Source of the DNA: Nonomuraea solani
GTDB lineage: Bacteria > Actinomycetota > Actinomycetes > Streptosporangiales > Streptosporangiaceae
Direction of reading: 5' to 3'
NCBI RefSeq assembly: GCF_900108335.1
Contig: NZ_FNVT01000005.1
Location: 248,001 to 312,000, forward strand
Length of the DNA: 64,000 bases
Made by a program: the position numbers and the translations under genes. This document shows, in pieces, positions 7,408 to 15,401 of this stretch. Within the stretch, counting starts at the first letter, position 1; the number at the start of each line of letters is the position of its first letter. The notes beneath the pieces were generated by a model. It was not told the origin of the DNA, searched no databases, and saw nothing but the letters and a program-made list of their open reading frames with translations.

Positions 7408-9631
7408 CCGCGCGTCCGTCCTGGGCGGCCCGCTCGTGAGGCACCTCGAGTGACGGCGCGATCGGGCTCTGCCCCAGCAGCCAGTCGAAGAGCCGCCGGT
7501 ACCGCCGTCCGAAGGGACGATCACCGGGTTTCTTCTTCTCCTTGGCGAGGGCCTCCTTCAGCCCCGGCGTGTGCCCGCCACCGAACCGCCCCATGTCGGG
7601 CCCGGGAAAACCGCGCGGCTCCGTACGTCTCAGCGCCGGCCGCATCGACTCCACCCAGATCGGCCCCGGCAGCGACGCCCCCTGCACCGACCCGAAGTAC
7701 CGGTCCCCGATCCGCACGCCCTGCAGCGGGAACCGGTACGACCCCCGGATGTCCCCCACGCTGACCGCGGCCGCCAGCGCGGGCGTGTACCCGGCGAACC
7801 ACGCCGAGGTGTAGCCGTTGTTGGTGCCCGTCTTGCCCGCCGCGGGCCGGTCGATGCCCTGCCCCTGCATGGTGCCCTTGTCGAACACGCCCTTCAGCAC
7901 GTGGTTGACCGCGTCCGCGACCGGCCGTTCCAAGACCTGCTCGCACACGGGCGGCACGTGCGTACGCCGCCCGTCCCTGCCGGTGATCTCCATGATGGCC
8001 AGCGGCCGGCAGTACAACCCCCTGGCCGCGAACGTCGCGAACGACGCCGCCACCGTCACCGGGTCCATCTCGTTGACCCCGAGCGTGAACGTCGGCACCT
8101 CCCGCAGCGGCCCCCCGTCCGCCCGGGTGACGCCGAGCGATCTGGCCGTACGGACCACGTTGCAGAGCCCGACCTTGCGCTCCAGCATCATGTAGAAGAT
8201 GTTGACCGACTTCCAGGTGCCGGTCTCGATGCTGTGCGGGCCGCCCGAGCCCTCGCCGCTGGCGTTGAGCACGCGCGTGTTCGGATCGTTGACGGGCCGC
8301 CCCGAGCAGTCACGGTAGCCCTGGCCGGGCACCATCTCCCCCGGCGTCTTGAAGCCGTCGCCGAAGCGCCAGCCCTGCCGCAACGCGGTGGCCAGGGTGA
8401 ACACCTTGAACGTCGAACCGGCCTGGAACCCCTGCCCGCCCCCGTGCGCCACGTCGGCGGCCAGGTTGAAGGTGGTCTTGGGGCCGTTCTTGCGGTTGCC
8501 GGGGTTGCGGCCGAACCGCTTGCTGGCGGACATCGCCCTGATGCGCCCGGTACGCGGCTCCACCATGGCCTCGGCGGCCACCTCGGTGTCCTCGGGCGAG
8601 ACGTTGCGGTGGACGGCCCGGTCGGCGGCGCGCTGCGCGATCGGGTCGAGGCTGGTCCTGATCACCAGGCCACCCCTCGCCATCCTGGCGCGCCGCTCGG
8701 CCGGCGTGTTGCCGAAGACGGCGTTCGACAGGAGCTCCTCCTGCACGTACAGGCAGTAGAACGGGAACTCGCTCTGCGCGCACCCGCCGGGCTCGGGCCT
8801 GAGCCTGATGCCCAGCGGCGCCGCCTTGGCGCTCGCCGCCTGCTGCGGCGAGATCTGCTTGAGCCCGGCCATGCGGTCGAGCACGAGGTCGCGCCGCGCC
8901 CGCAGCCGCGCCTGCTGCTCGCGGCCGAGCGAGGGATCGGTCGAGTACGGCATCCGCACCGCCCCCGCCAGCGTGGCCGCCTGGGTCAGGGTCAGCCGGG
9001 AGGCCGAGGTGGAGAAGAAGCGCCGGGCCGCCGCCTCCACGCCGTGCGCGCCGGCGCCGAAGTAGGCGATGTTCAGGTAGCGCTCAAGAATCTGGTCCTT
9101 GCGGTACTTCTTCTCCAGCGCCAGCGCGTACCGCAGCTCAGTGATCTTGCGCGCCAGGTTGGGCGCGCGGGCCTTGTTGCGCTCCGCGTCGGTACGCGCG
9201 CTCTCGACCAGGATGTTCTTGACGAGCTGCTGCGTCAGGGACGAGCCGCCCTGCCGGATGCCGCCCGCCTGCGTGTTGGTGAGCAGCGCCCGGACCGTGC
9301 CCCTGACGTCGAGGCCGCCGTGCTCGTAGAAGCGGGCGTCCTCGATGGCCACGATGGCCTGGCGCATGATCGCCGCCACGGCGTTGAGCGGGACGGCGGT
9401 CCTGTTGGCCTCGTAGAACTGGGCGAACTGCCGGCCGTCCTTGTCCAGCAGCCTGGTCACCTGCGCCAGCGGCTCCTCGCGCGGGGCGGGCGGAAGCTCG
9501 ACGAAGGTGTTCGCGACGCCCATCGCGGCGATGCCGCCTCCGCTCACGACCGGCGCCACCAGTGCGGCCGCCAGCACCCCGCCGAGCGCCCCCGCCAGCC
9601 CGAGTTGCCCGGCGGATCTGAGTACGGTCAC
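7340..9631 (-). CDS. Class A penicillin-binding protein (glycosyltransferase/transpeptidase)
   Basis: Polymerises and cross-links peptidoglycan at the outer membrane face. The 763-residue protein has an N-terminal membrane anchor (about 10-40). A GT51 glycosyltransferase domain follows, with E97 in EDARFYEHGG and GGSSLTQQLVKN at about 128-139. The transpeptidase domain has S406 in GSTFK, S475-V-N, and K600-T-G. All key residues are present. The tail after residue 700 is basic and encoded by short tandem repeats (RRHNKRHNKRH). GTG 9631 (MTVLRSAGQ) is the only reasonable start. It resembles actinobacterial PonA-like proteins but lacks PASTA domains. Confidence 0.93.
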   Translation of the reverse strand: MTVLRSAGQLGLAGALGGVLAAALVAPVVSGGGIAAMGVANTFVELPPAPREEPLAQVTRLLDKDGRQFAQFYEANRTAVPLNAVAAIMRQAIVAIEDARFYEHGGLDVRGTVRALLTNTQAGGIRQGGSSLTQQLVKNILVESARTDAERNKARAPNLARKITELRYALALEKKYRKDQILERYLNIAYFGAGAHGVEAAARRFFSTSASRLTLTQAATLAGAVRMPYSTDPSLGREQQARLRARRDLVLDRMAGLKQISPQQAASAKAAPLGIRLRPEPGGCAQSEFPFYCLYVQEELLSNAVFGNTPAERRARMARGGLVIRTSLDPIAQRAADRAVHRNVSPEDTEVAAEAMVEPRTGRIRAMSASKRFGRNPGNRKNGPKTTFNLAADVAHGGGQGFQAGSTFKVFTLATALRQGWRFGDGFKTPGEMVPGQGYRDCSGRPVNDPNTRVLNASGEGSGGPHSIETGTWKSVNIFYMMLERKVGLCNVVRTARSLGVTRADGGPLREVPTFTLGVNEMDPVTVAASFATFAARGLYCRPLAIMEITGRDGRRTHVPPVCEQVLERPVADAVNHVLKGVFDKGTMQGQGIDRPAAGKTGTNNGYTSAWFAGYTPALAAAVSVGDIRGSYRFPLQGVRIGDRYFGSVQGASLPGPIWVESMRPALRRTEPRGFPGPDMGRFGGGHTPGLKEALAKEKKKPGDRPFGRRYRRLFDWLLGQSPIAPSLEVPHERAAQDGRAVRRHNKRHNKRHDDRVRRHRRH

Positions 9632-9682
9632 GTCAGATGATCTGCGACGTCCCGATCAGCGGCAAACGCCCGCTTCCAACCT

Positions 9683-9769
9683 CTTTACCGTCGCCTGCTT
9701 TACCGTTGCCCGCCCGCCTTACCGTTGCCCGCCTGCCTCACTGTTGCCCGCCTGCTTCGCCGTTGCCCC
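9683..9769. repeat. 18-19 bp degenerate tandem repeat entering the 3' end of murA
   Basis: About five imperfect copies of a unit close to TTACCGTTGCCCGCCTGC lie between the PBP start and the MurA stop. The array continues past the murA stop codon at 9738 and encodes the final residues GNGEAGGQQ. Confidence 0.7.
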
Positions 9770-11069
9770 GGCGGATGTTCAGGCCGAGCGACGCGAACTG
9801 CTCGAACGGGCGGTGGTAGCCGCGTTCGATGTGGTGGACGCCGCGCAGCGTGGACGTCCCGTCGGCCACCGCCGCCGCCAGCACCCCCGAGAACCCGGCA
9901 CGGATGTCGGGCAGCGTCACGTCGGCGCCCTTGAGCCTGGACACGCCGCGCACGACGGCCGAGTGCCGGGCGTTGGTGTCGTGGTAGCGGCAGGCGGGGC
10001 CGCCCAGGCACTGGTCGAACACCTCGATCTCGCAGCCCATCTTCTGCAGCGCGGGCACGTACACCAGGCGGTTCTCGAAGACCGTCTCGTGCAGCACCGA
10101 CATGCCCTGGCTCTGCGTGAACAGCACCATCAGCGGCGTCTGCCAGTCGGTCATGAACCCGGGGTGCGTGTCGGTCTGCACGGCCGCCGAGCGCAGACCC
10201 TCGGGGGGCGCGGTGGCGCACACGTACTCGTCGTTGATGTCGAACTGGGCGCCCATCCTGGCCAGCGTGGTGATCGCGGTGACCAGGCGGTCCTGGGGGC
10301 AGCCGTGGACGCGTACCTCGCCCTGGGTGACCAGCCCGGCCGCCAGGTAGGAGAACGCCTCGATGCGGTCGCCGGTCAGCCAGGTGGAGGCGCCGCGCAG
10401 CCGTTCGACGCCCTCGATGACGATCCTGCGGTCGGGTGAGAGCTCGATCCTGGCCCCCATCCGCTGCAGGAACAGCGCCAGCTCCACCACTTCGGGCTCC
10501 ATGGCGGCGTTCTTCAGCACCGTCTTGCCCTCGGCCAGCACCGCCGACATCAGCACCGTCTCGGTGGCGCCCACACTCGGGTACGGCAGCTCGATGCGGG
10601 TGCCGTTGAGCCGCTTGGCCTTGGCGAAGATGCCGGTGTCACCCACCTGCACCTCGGCACCCATCGCGCGCAGGGCCTCCACGTGGAAGTTCACCGGCCG
10701 CCGCCCGATCGGGTCGCCGCCGACCAGCGGCACGAACGCCTCCCCCGCCAGGTGCAGCAGCGGGCCGAGCATGAGGATGGGGATGCGGTTCAGGCCGGTG
10801 AACGCGGCGGGCACCCGGGGCTCGATCTCCGGCCCCTGCTCGATCCTGATCTCCTTGGCGGAGATCTCGACGTTGATGCCGAGGGCCCGCAGCATGGCCG
10901 CGGTGATCTCCACCTCGCCCACGTCGGGGGCGTTGTGGATGCTGCTCTCGCCGTTGCCGAGCATGGCCGCGACCATGTGCTTGGACACGCCGTTCTTCGA
11001 ACCGCGCACTTCGACATCCCCCCGGAGCGGGCCGGAGGGTTCTATGAGCCAGACCTCTTCTGCAATCAC
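9738..11069 (-). CDS. murA: UDP-GlcNAc 1-carboxyvinyltransferase with Asp in the active-site loop
   Basis: Transfers enolpyruvate to UDP-N-acetylglucosamine, the first committed step of peptidoglycan synthesis. The 443 residues cover the two inverse alpha/beta domains. K25 in GSKNGVSK matches the conserved lysine, and the HPGFMTDWQTP segment holds the conserved Asp. The catalytic loop reads VGGDPIGRRPVNFH, so position 119 is Asp where E. coli MurA has Cys115. This substitution is known from mycobacterial MurA and gives fosfomycin resistance. GTG 11069 is the start. The C-terminal tail is encoded by a tandem repeat. It could be the housekeeping enzyme or a second MurA-like copy. Confidence 0.88.
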   Translation of the reverse strand: MIAEEVWLIEPSGPLRGDVEVRGSKNGVSKHMVAAMLGNGESSIHNAPDVGEVEITAAMLRALGINVEISAKEIRIEQGPEIEPRVPAAFTGLNRIPILMLGPLLHLAGEAFVPLVGGDPIGRRPVNFHVEALRAMGAEVQVGDTGIFAKAKRLNGTRIELPYPSVGATETVLMSAVLAEGKTVLKNAAMEPEVVELALFLQRMGARIELSPDRRIVIEGVERLRGASTWLTGDRIEAFSYLAAGLVTQGEVRVHGCPQDRLVTAITTLARMGAQFDINDEYVCATAPPEGLRSAAVQTDTHPGFMTDWQTPLMVLFTQSQGMSVLHETVFENRLVYVPALQKMGCEIEVFDQCLGGPACRYHDTNARHSAVVRGVSRLKGADVTLPDIRAGFSGVLAAAVADGTSTLRGVHHIERGYHRPFEQFASLGLNIRRGNGEAGGQQ

Positions 11070-11132
11070 GGAGTGAGCCTAGCCGGGGGATACCATCGAG
11101 CTGATTCGGACACACATGTGAGGGGGAGTGGC

Positions 11133-11648
11133 GTGACGAGGGAAGTACGCGCTTTTGCGGTAACTGTCCTCACACTCGCCGCTCTCGGGCTGGCCGCCGG
11201 ACTGTTGTGGTCGGGGCTCACTCCCCGGGCTCCGTACCAGGTCACCGAGCAGGGGACGGTGCTGGCCGACCCGACGACGCAGGCGCTGATCGCGGCCGAC
11301 GGCTGGTTCGCGGTGATCACCGGCGGGCTGGGACTGCTGTGCGGCGGGGTCGCCTGGTTCTCGGGGCGGCGCTGGATGCTGCCGGTGCTGCTCGGCCTCT
11401 GCGCGGGCGGGGTGCTGGCGTCGTTCCTGACATTGTGGGTCGGGTCCACGTTCACGCTGGGCGCGGTCACGGTCGAGGCCGCCGCCGCGCCCGGGGTCAA
11501 GATCGTGCCCGGCGCCCTGAAACTGACCGCCTCCGGGGTGCTGGTGTCCTGGCCGCTGCTCGGGGTGGGGTTCTTCGGGCTGTTGGAGGGCATGCACGGC
11601 TACCGCGAGTCGCCGCTGCGGCAGCCGTACGGGGGCCTAGAACCGTAG
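11133..11648 (+). CDS. Membrane protein, DUF2567-like
   Basis: A 171-residue protein with about four hydrophobic helices: 8-27, 54-75, 81-105 and 140-160. The segment after helix 1 (LTPRAPYQV) and IAADGWFAVITGGLGLLCGG resemble the DUF2567 membrane proteins of actinobacteria. The function of that family is not known. GTG 11133 has AGGGGGAG upstream and is clearly preferable to any earlier start. It diverges from murA and converges with the F420-type gene. Family assignment is from memory of the pattern and is moderate. Confidence 0.72.
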   Translation: MTREVRAFAVTVLTLAALGLAAGLLWSGLTPRAPYQVTEQGTVLADPTTQALIAADGWFAVITGGLGLLCGGVAWFSGRRWMLPVLLGLCAGGVLASFLTLWVGSTFTLGAVTVEAAAAPGVKIVPGALKLTASGVLVSWPLLGVGFFGLLEGMHGYRESPLRQPYGGLEP

Positions 11649-11649
11649 G

Positions 11650-12093
11650 TCATGGAGTATTGCGCTCGATGACCACGACCGGAATCTCCCGCGCCGCCTT
11701 GCGCTGGTAGCCCGTGTAGGTCGGCCACATCTCGGCCATGATCTCCCACAGACGCGGCCGCTCCTCACTGGTCGCCGGCCGGGCCACCGCCTCGAACACC
11801 TCAGCACCGACCTGCACCCGAACCTGCGGCTGGGCGAGCAGGTTGTGGAACCAGAGCGGATGCTCATCGGCACCACCGTTGGAGCCGACCACCAGATAGC
11901 GCTCGCCGTCACGCCCGTAGATGAGCGCGGTCCTGCGAGGCAACCCTGAACGCCGGCCGATGGTGGTGATCAGCAGCGTGGGCGCACCATGAAAAATGTG
12001 CCCCTTGGCACCATCCGACTCAACATATTTCCTAACATGATCAGCCACCCACTTGGTGGGACTTTCGCCGGGCTCATGACTCAACCGGACCAC
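11650..12093 (-). CDS. Deazaflavin (F420)-dependent nitroreductase family protein
   Basis: A protein of about 145 residues with the split-barrel fold of the Ddn/FGD-associated nitroreductase family (PF04075-like). Signature pieces are LLITTIGRRSGLPRRTALIYGRDGE, VVGSNGGADEHPLWFHNLLA and QPQVRVQVG. These proteins use reduced F420 to reduce quinones or nitro compounds. AAGGAG lies only two bases before the GTG at 12093, so the in-frame TTG at 12084 (MSHEPGESP) may be the true start. A tandem palindrome lies 17-43 bp upstream of the GTG at 12093 (12110-12136) and probably regulates this gene. Confidence 0.88.
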   Translation of the reverse strand: MVRLSHEPGESPTKWVADHVRKYVESDGAKGHIFHGAPTLLITTIGRRSGLPRRTALIYGRDGERYLVVGSNGGADEHPLWFHNLLAQPQVRVQVGAEVFEAVARPATSEERPRLWEIMAEMWPTYTGYQRKAAREIPVVVIERNTP

Positions 12094-12109
12094 TCTCCTT
12101 CCGACCGAC

Positions 12110-12136
12110 TACCCAAATTTGGGTAACCAAATTTGG
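12110..12136. promoter_or_regulatory. Tandem CCAAATTTGG palindromes (candidate operator)
   Basis: A perfect 16-bp palindrome TACCCAAATTTGGGTA (12110-12125) is followed by a second perfect CCAAATTTGG (12127-12136). The two cores are offset by 14 bp. They lie upstream of the F420-type nitroreductase gene and are much more AT-rich than the surroundings. A dimeric repressor binding twice is the natural reading. The PadR gene 0.8 kb away is one candidate, but this is not the usual PadR motif. Confidence 0.6.
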
Positions 12137-12137
12137 C

Positions 12138-12934
12138 CATCGAAACTATGAACCACCCGCCCACCCCCCGTCAACCCACCAACCACCCGACCACCCGGCT
12201 TTTCACTCCGCTCCAGCGCCCTTCACACCACTGCAACCCGCCCCTTCACACCGCACCAGCCCGCCACTTACCCGACCTCACCCCGCACCCAACGCCACCC
12301 GTCTCTTCACCCGACGCCACCGCACGCCAGCCATCTCCTCCACCGACCCGGCCACTACGTCACACCGGTCGAGCCACGCCTTCGCGCCGCGCCAGCCCTC
12401 CCTTCACCCGATCTCACCCACGCCAGCCATCTCCTCGCGGCCCGGCCACCCCTTCACACCAGTCCGGCCACCCCTTGCCCCTTCGCGCCGCGCCAGCCCT
12501 CCCTTCACACCGGTCCAGTCACTCCCTCGCGCCACGCCAGCCGTCTCTTCGCCTCCTCCAACCGACTGCTCACCCAGCTCCAGCCGCCCCTTCACCCCGC
12601 TCAAACCAGCAGGTCCGGGCTAAGACGCTGACGGGGGCGTTGTCGGCCTCGACGGCCGGGGTCTACACCCGCGACGTGGCGACGCTGGTGGAGCTGCCCG
12701 GTGAGCAGGCGGTGCTCGACGACCTGACGGGCGCCGACGTGGACGCGATCCTGCTGGCCTTCGCCCGCAAACCCGACGGCCGCACCGCCGGCGGCCGCCT
12801 CCTCATCCCAATCTCACCCTCGCTCAAGCCGGCACCTCATCCCGCTCAAGCCAACTCCCCACCCTGCTCAAGCCAGTTCCCTGCCCTGCTCTTCACGCCG
12901 CTCAGCCGGCTCCCTGCTCTGCCCTTCACCCTGC
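12138..12934. repeat. Degenerate C-rich tandem-repeat island
   Basis: From 12138 to about 12610 and again from about 12830 to 12965 the plus strand is made of imperfect, interleaved repeats. Typical units are CCTTCACACC, CGCGCCAGCC and CTGCTCAAGCCGG. A long Pro/Ser/Thr/Arg frame crosses the island on the plus strand, but its composition is that of the repeat, so I do not call it a gene. A recombinase-like fragment sits between the two blocks. Confidence 0.7.
12614..12808 (+). pseudogene. Fragment resembling the N-terminal domain of a tyrosine recombinase
   Basis: About 65 codons read SASTAGVYTRDVATLVEL, then a Gly-Glu-Gln-Ala-Val-Leu link, then DDLTGADVDAILLAFARKPD. This looks like the SAM-like core-binding domain of XerC/XerD-type integrases. 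The start and the catalytic domain are missing, and both ends dissolve into C-rich repeats. I infer a decayed remnant. A different small-domain origin is possible. Confidence 0.4.
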
Positions 12935-13477
12935 TCAAGCCGGTTCTTCACCCCGTTCAAGCCGTGCGATCAGGCCCCGCGTCCATGCCGCATCCCCCGC
13001 CACCTGCTGCGCGCGCAAATCGAACAGCCTCACCAGGCTCCCCGGCCGAGCGGCTTCCCGCGTCGCCTCACCCATCGCCGCCGCGATCCGCGCCTCCTCA
13101 CCCTCCAAGGCGCCCAGCCGCTCCTTGAGCAGCGCGATCGTCTCCTCCTTCGGCAGCGCCGGCAGCAGCACCACCGCCGCGCCGAACACCTCCGGACGCC
13201 GATCGGGCACGCTCAGCGCGTTCCGAAGCAGCCGCAGGAACTCCGCCTCACCCTCGCCGTTGATGGCGTAGTCGACGCGACCGGGCCACTCATGCACCTC
13301 GGTGACGTCCAACAGCCCGTCTTTGGCCAGCTGACGCAGGGCGTGGTAGATCGATCCCGACCTAAGACCGGCCCATCGCCCGGCCTCCCACGACTCCAGT
13401 TCGGCACCGACCAGATAGCCGTGTGCCTCGCCGAGCAGCCGTACCACGCCGAGGACCAGCAGTCGCGTCGCCGACAT
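12935..13477 (-). CDS. PadR-family transcriptional regulator
   Basis: A 180-residue regulator. The N-terminal winged helix (about 5-80) contains LLVLGVVRLLGEAHGYLVG and GSIYHALRQLAKDGLLDV. A C-terminal helical dimerisation domain (about 90-175) ends in RLERGEEPA. ATG 13477 has GAGGGGAACG directly upstream. PadR proteins usually repress an adjacent gene and themselves in response to small aromatic or antibiotic ligands, but both neighbours here are repeat-filled spaces. A 38-bp direct duplication covers its upstream region. Confidence 0.9.
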   Translation of the reverse strand: MSATRLLVLGVVRLLGEAHGYLVGAELESWEAGRWAGLRSGSIYHALRQLAKDGLLDVTEVHEWPGRVDYAINGEGEAEFLRLLRNALSVPDRRPEVFGAAVVLLPALPKEETIALLKERLGALEGEEARIAAAMGEATREAARPGSLVRLFDLRAQQVAGDAAWTRGLIARLERGEEPA

Positions 13478-13502
13478 CGTTCCCCTCACTCGCCGGACGC
13501 GG

Positions 13503-13578
13503 CCCCACGTCGTGACCGCACGCCCTGACCTTAGCCAGCTCCCCACGTCGTGACCGCCCGCCCCGACCTTAGCCAGCC
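13503..13578. repeat. 38-bp direct duplication upstream of the PadR gene
   Basis: Two tandem copies (13503-13540 and 13541-13578) begin CCCCACGTCGTGACCGC and end in TTAGCCAGC, with few differences. They occupy the position expected for the promoter or operator of the PadR-family gene. They merge on the right with the longer repeat island. Confidence 0.65.
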
Positions 13579-14018
13579 CCCACCTCCACCAGCCCCAGCC
13601 TTCGCCAACCCTCGCCTTCGCCAGCCCCTGGCCTCAGACCGCCGCCCCACCCCCGCCAGCCCTCGACGTCAGACCGCCTCACCCCTGCCAGCCCTGGCCT
13701 TTCACCAGACCCTGTATTCCGCACGTCACCATGACTTCCCTTCTCCTCCCGTCTCCACCGCACTTCGGCGCGGTCCCTTAAAGGAGGGGCGAGGTGGAGA
13801 AGCCGGTTGGCTTGTGGCGATTCAGCACGTGCGGGAAACGAGGCCAGCCCCGACCTACGCCAGCTCCCCACCTTTGCCAGCCCCTGACCCCAGACCGCCG
13901 CCCCACCTCCGCCAGCCCCAGCCCTCCTCAACCCTCACCCTCGCCAACCCCGGCCTTCGCCATCTCTCACCTTCGCTAGCCTCGGCCCTCGACACCTTCG
14001 CCGGCCCCTCACCTCTCG
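13579..14018. repeat. Degenerate repeat island between PadR and amidase genes
   Basis: Imperfect 13-14 bp units close to CGCCAGCCCCAGCCTT fill 13579-13710 and 13845-14015. A longer segment (about 13635-13670 and 13888-13920, CAGACCGCCGCCCCACC) is duplicated at a distance. The piece between (13710-13840) is not repetitive. No confident gene lies in this span. Confidence 0.65.
13794..13979 (+). CDS. Possible small ORF with a strong Shine-Dalgarno
   Basis: A GTG follows a near-perfect AAAGGAGGGG at 13779-13790. The first 17 codons (MEKPVGLWRFSTCGKRG) look protein-like, but the rest is repeat-derived Pro/Ser/Thr sequence. It may be the start of a decayed gene now fused to the repeat. I rate it weak. 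Confidence 0.22.
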   Translation: MEKPVGLWRFSTCGKRGQPRPTPAPHLCQPLTPDRRPTSASPSPPQPSPSPTPAFAISHLR

Positions 14019-15401
14019 CTAGAGGGAAGGGCGGCGCAGGCCGTGTCCGGTGGCCTGTTCGAAGGCCCGTCCCACCCGCAGCACCCTCGCGTCCTCGAAC
14101 GGCCGCCCGACGATCTGCACGCCCACCGGCAGCCCGTCCACCGTGAACCCGGCCGGCACGGAGGCCGCGGGCGCGTGCAGGACGCTGATCCAGTACGCGG
14201 AGCGCATCCACGCGAGATAGTCGGGCATCCGCTCACCGTTGATCTCGCTGACGTGCGGCTGCTCCACCGGGAACGGCGGCACCTGGCTGACCGGCGCGAT
14301 CAGCACGTCGTAGGTGTCGAAGAACGCGGCCATGCGCTGGTAGAGGCGGCTGCGGGCACCCTCGGCCCTGGCCAGGTCGGCACCCGTGACCTGACGCCCC
14401 TGCTCGACGTTCCACGCGGTGTTGGGGCCCAGCCCGGTCTTGTCACCGAAGGCCAGCAGGTAGTTCCAGGCCCGGTACGTACGGAACGCGTCCTCCGCGT
14501 CCCCCAGATCCAGCTCGACCTCCTCGACATGCGCACCGAGCCCTTCGAGCACGGCCGGGGCCGTCGCGGTCACCTCCGCCGTCCGCGGATCCACCGGCAG
14601 CCCGCCCAGGTCGGGACTCCACGCCACGCGCAACCCGACCACCCCCTGCTCGGGCTCGGGCGCGAAGACCTCCTTGATCGAGTACGGGGAGCGCCGGTCG
14701 AACCCGGCGATGGCCCCGAACATCAACGTGACGTCCTCCACCGTCCTGGCCATGGGGCCGGACACGGACAGGGTGTACCAGGCGGCGATATCGGAGACGT
14801 TCGGCACCCGGCCCGGGGTGGGCCGCAGGCCGACGACGTTGCAGAAGGAGGCGGGGTTGCGCAGTGACCCGCCCATGTCGGAGCCGTCGGCCAGCGGCAC
14901 CATCCCGGTGGCCAGCGCGGCGGCCGCTCCCCCGCTGCTGCCTCCGGCGGACTTCGACAGGTCGTAGGGGTTCCTGGTGGCGCCGAAGACCTCGTTGACG
15001 GTGTGGGACCCGGTGCCGAACTCGGGCGTGTTGGTCTTGCCCACCGTGATGGCTCCCGCGGCCCGCAACCGCTGAACGATCACGTCGTCCGCATCGGGCA
15101 CATGATCGGCGAAGAGCGGCGACCCGTAGGTGGTCCGAATACCCGCCGTATCGACCAGGTCCTTGTGCGCCACGGGCAGGCCGTGCAGCGGCCCGGCGGG
15201 CTCCCCCGCCCCGACCGCCGCATCCGCCGCCGCGGCCGCTTCGAGCGCCCGCTCGGCGACCAGGGTGACGATGGCGTTGACGTGCGGGTTGACCTGCTCG
15301 ATGCGGTCGAGGTGGGCCTGAAGGACCTCCACGGCGCTCACCTGCCGGGATTTGATCAGGTGGGCCAGCTCGGTGGCGGTCAGGTAGTGCAGTTCGCTCA
15401 C
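14019..15401 (-). CDS. Amidase signature family hydrolase
   Basis: A cytosolic 460-residue amidohydrolase with the Ser-cisSer-Lys triad: K80 in GLPVAHKDL, S155 in SAGGSSGG and S179 in GSDMGGSLRNP. The conserved KTNTPEFGTG run precedes the glycine-serine motif. Members cleave diverse amides, or act as GatA in tRNA amidation. No gatC or gatB neighbour is present, so a catabolic or detoxifying amidase is more likely. GTG 15401 (MSELHYLTATEL) has AGGCAGGA at a good distance; longer upstream reading is repeat-derived. Confidence 0.92.
   Translation of the reverse strand: MSELHYLTATELAHLIKSRQVSAVEVLQAHLDRIEQVNPHVNAIVTLVAERALEAAAAADAAVGAGEPAGPLHGLPVAHKDLVDTAGIRTTYGSPLFADHVPDADDVIVQRLRAAGAITVGKTNTPEFGTGSHTVNEVFGATRNPYDLSKSAGGSSGGAAAALATGMVPLADGSDMGGSLRNPASFCNVVGLRPTPGRVPNVSDIAAWYTLSVSGPMARTVEDVTLMFGAIAGFDRRSPYSIKEVFAPEPEQGVVGLRVAWSPDLGGLPVDPRTAEVTATAPAVLEGLGAHVEEVELDLGDAEDAFRTYRAWNYLLAFGDKTGLGPNTAWNVEQGRQVTGADLARAEGARSRLYQRMAAFFDTYDVLIAPVSQVPPFPVEQPHVSEINGERMPDYLAWMRSAYWISVLHAPAASVPAGFTVDGLPVGVQIVGRPFEDARVLRVGRAFEQATGHGLRRPSL

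Noticed and set aside
12133..13128. A 331-residue Pro/Ser/Thr-rich plus-strand protein
   Set aside because: Its composition follows the DNA repeats, and the end runs antisense into the PadR gene. Only the recombinase-like piece was kept.
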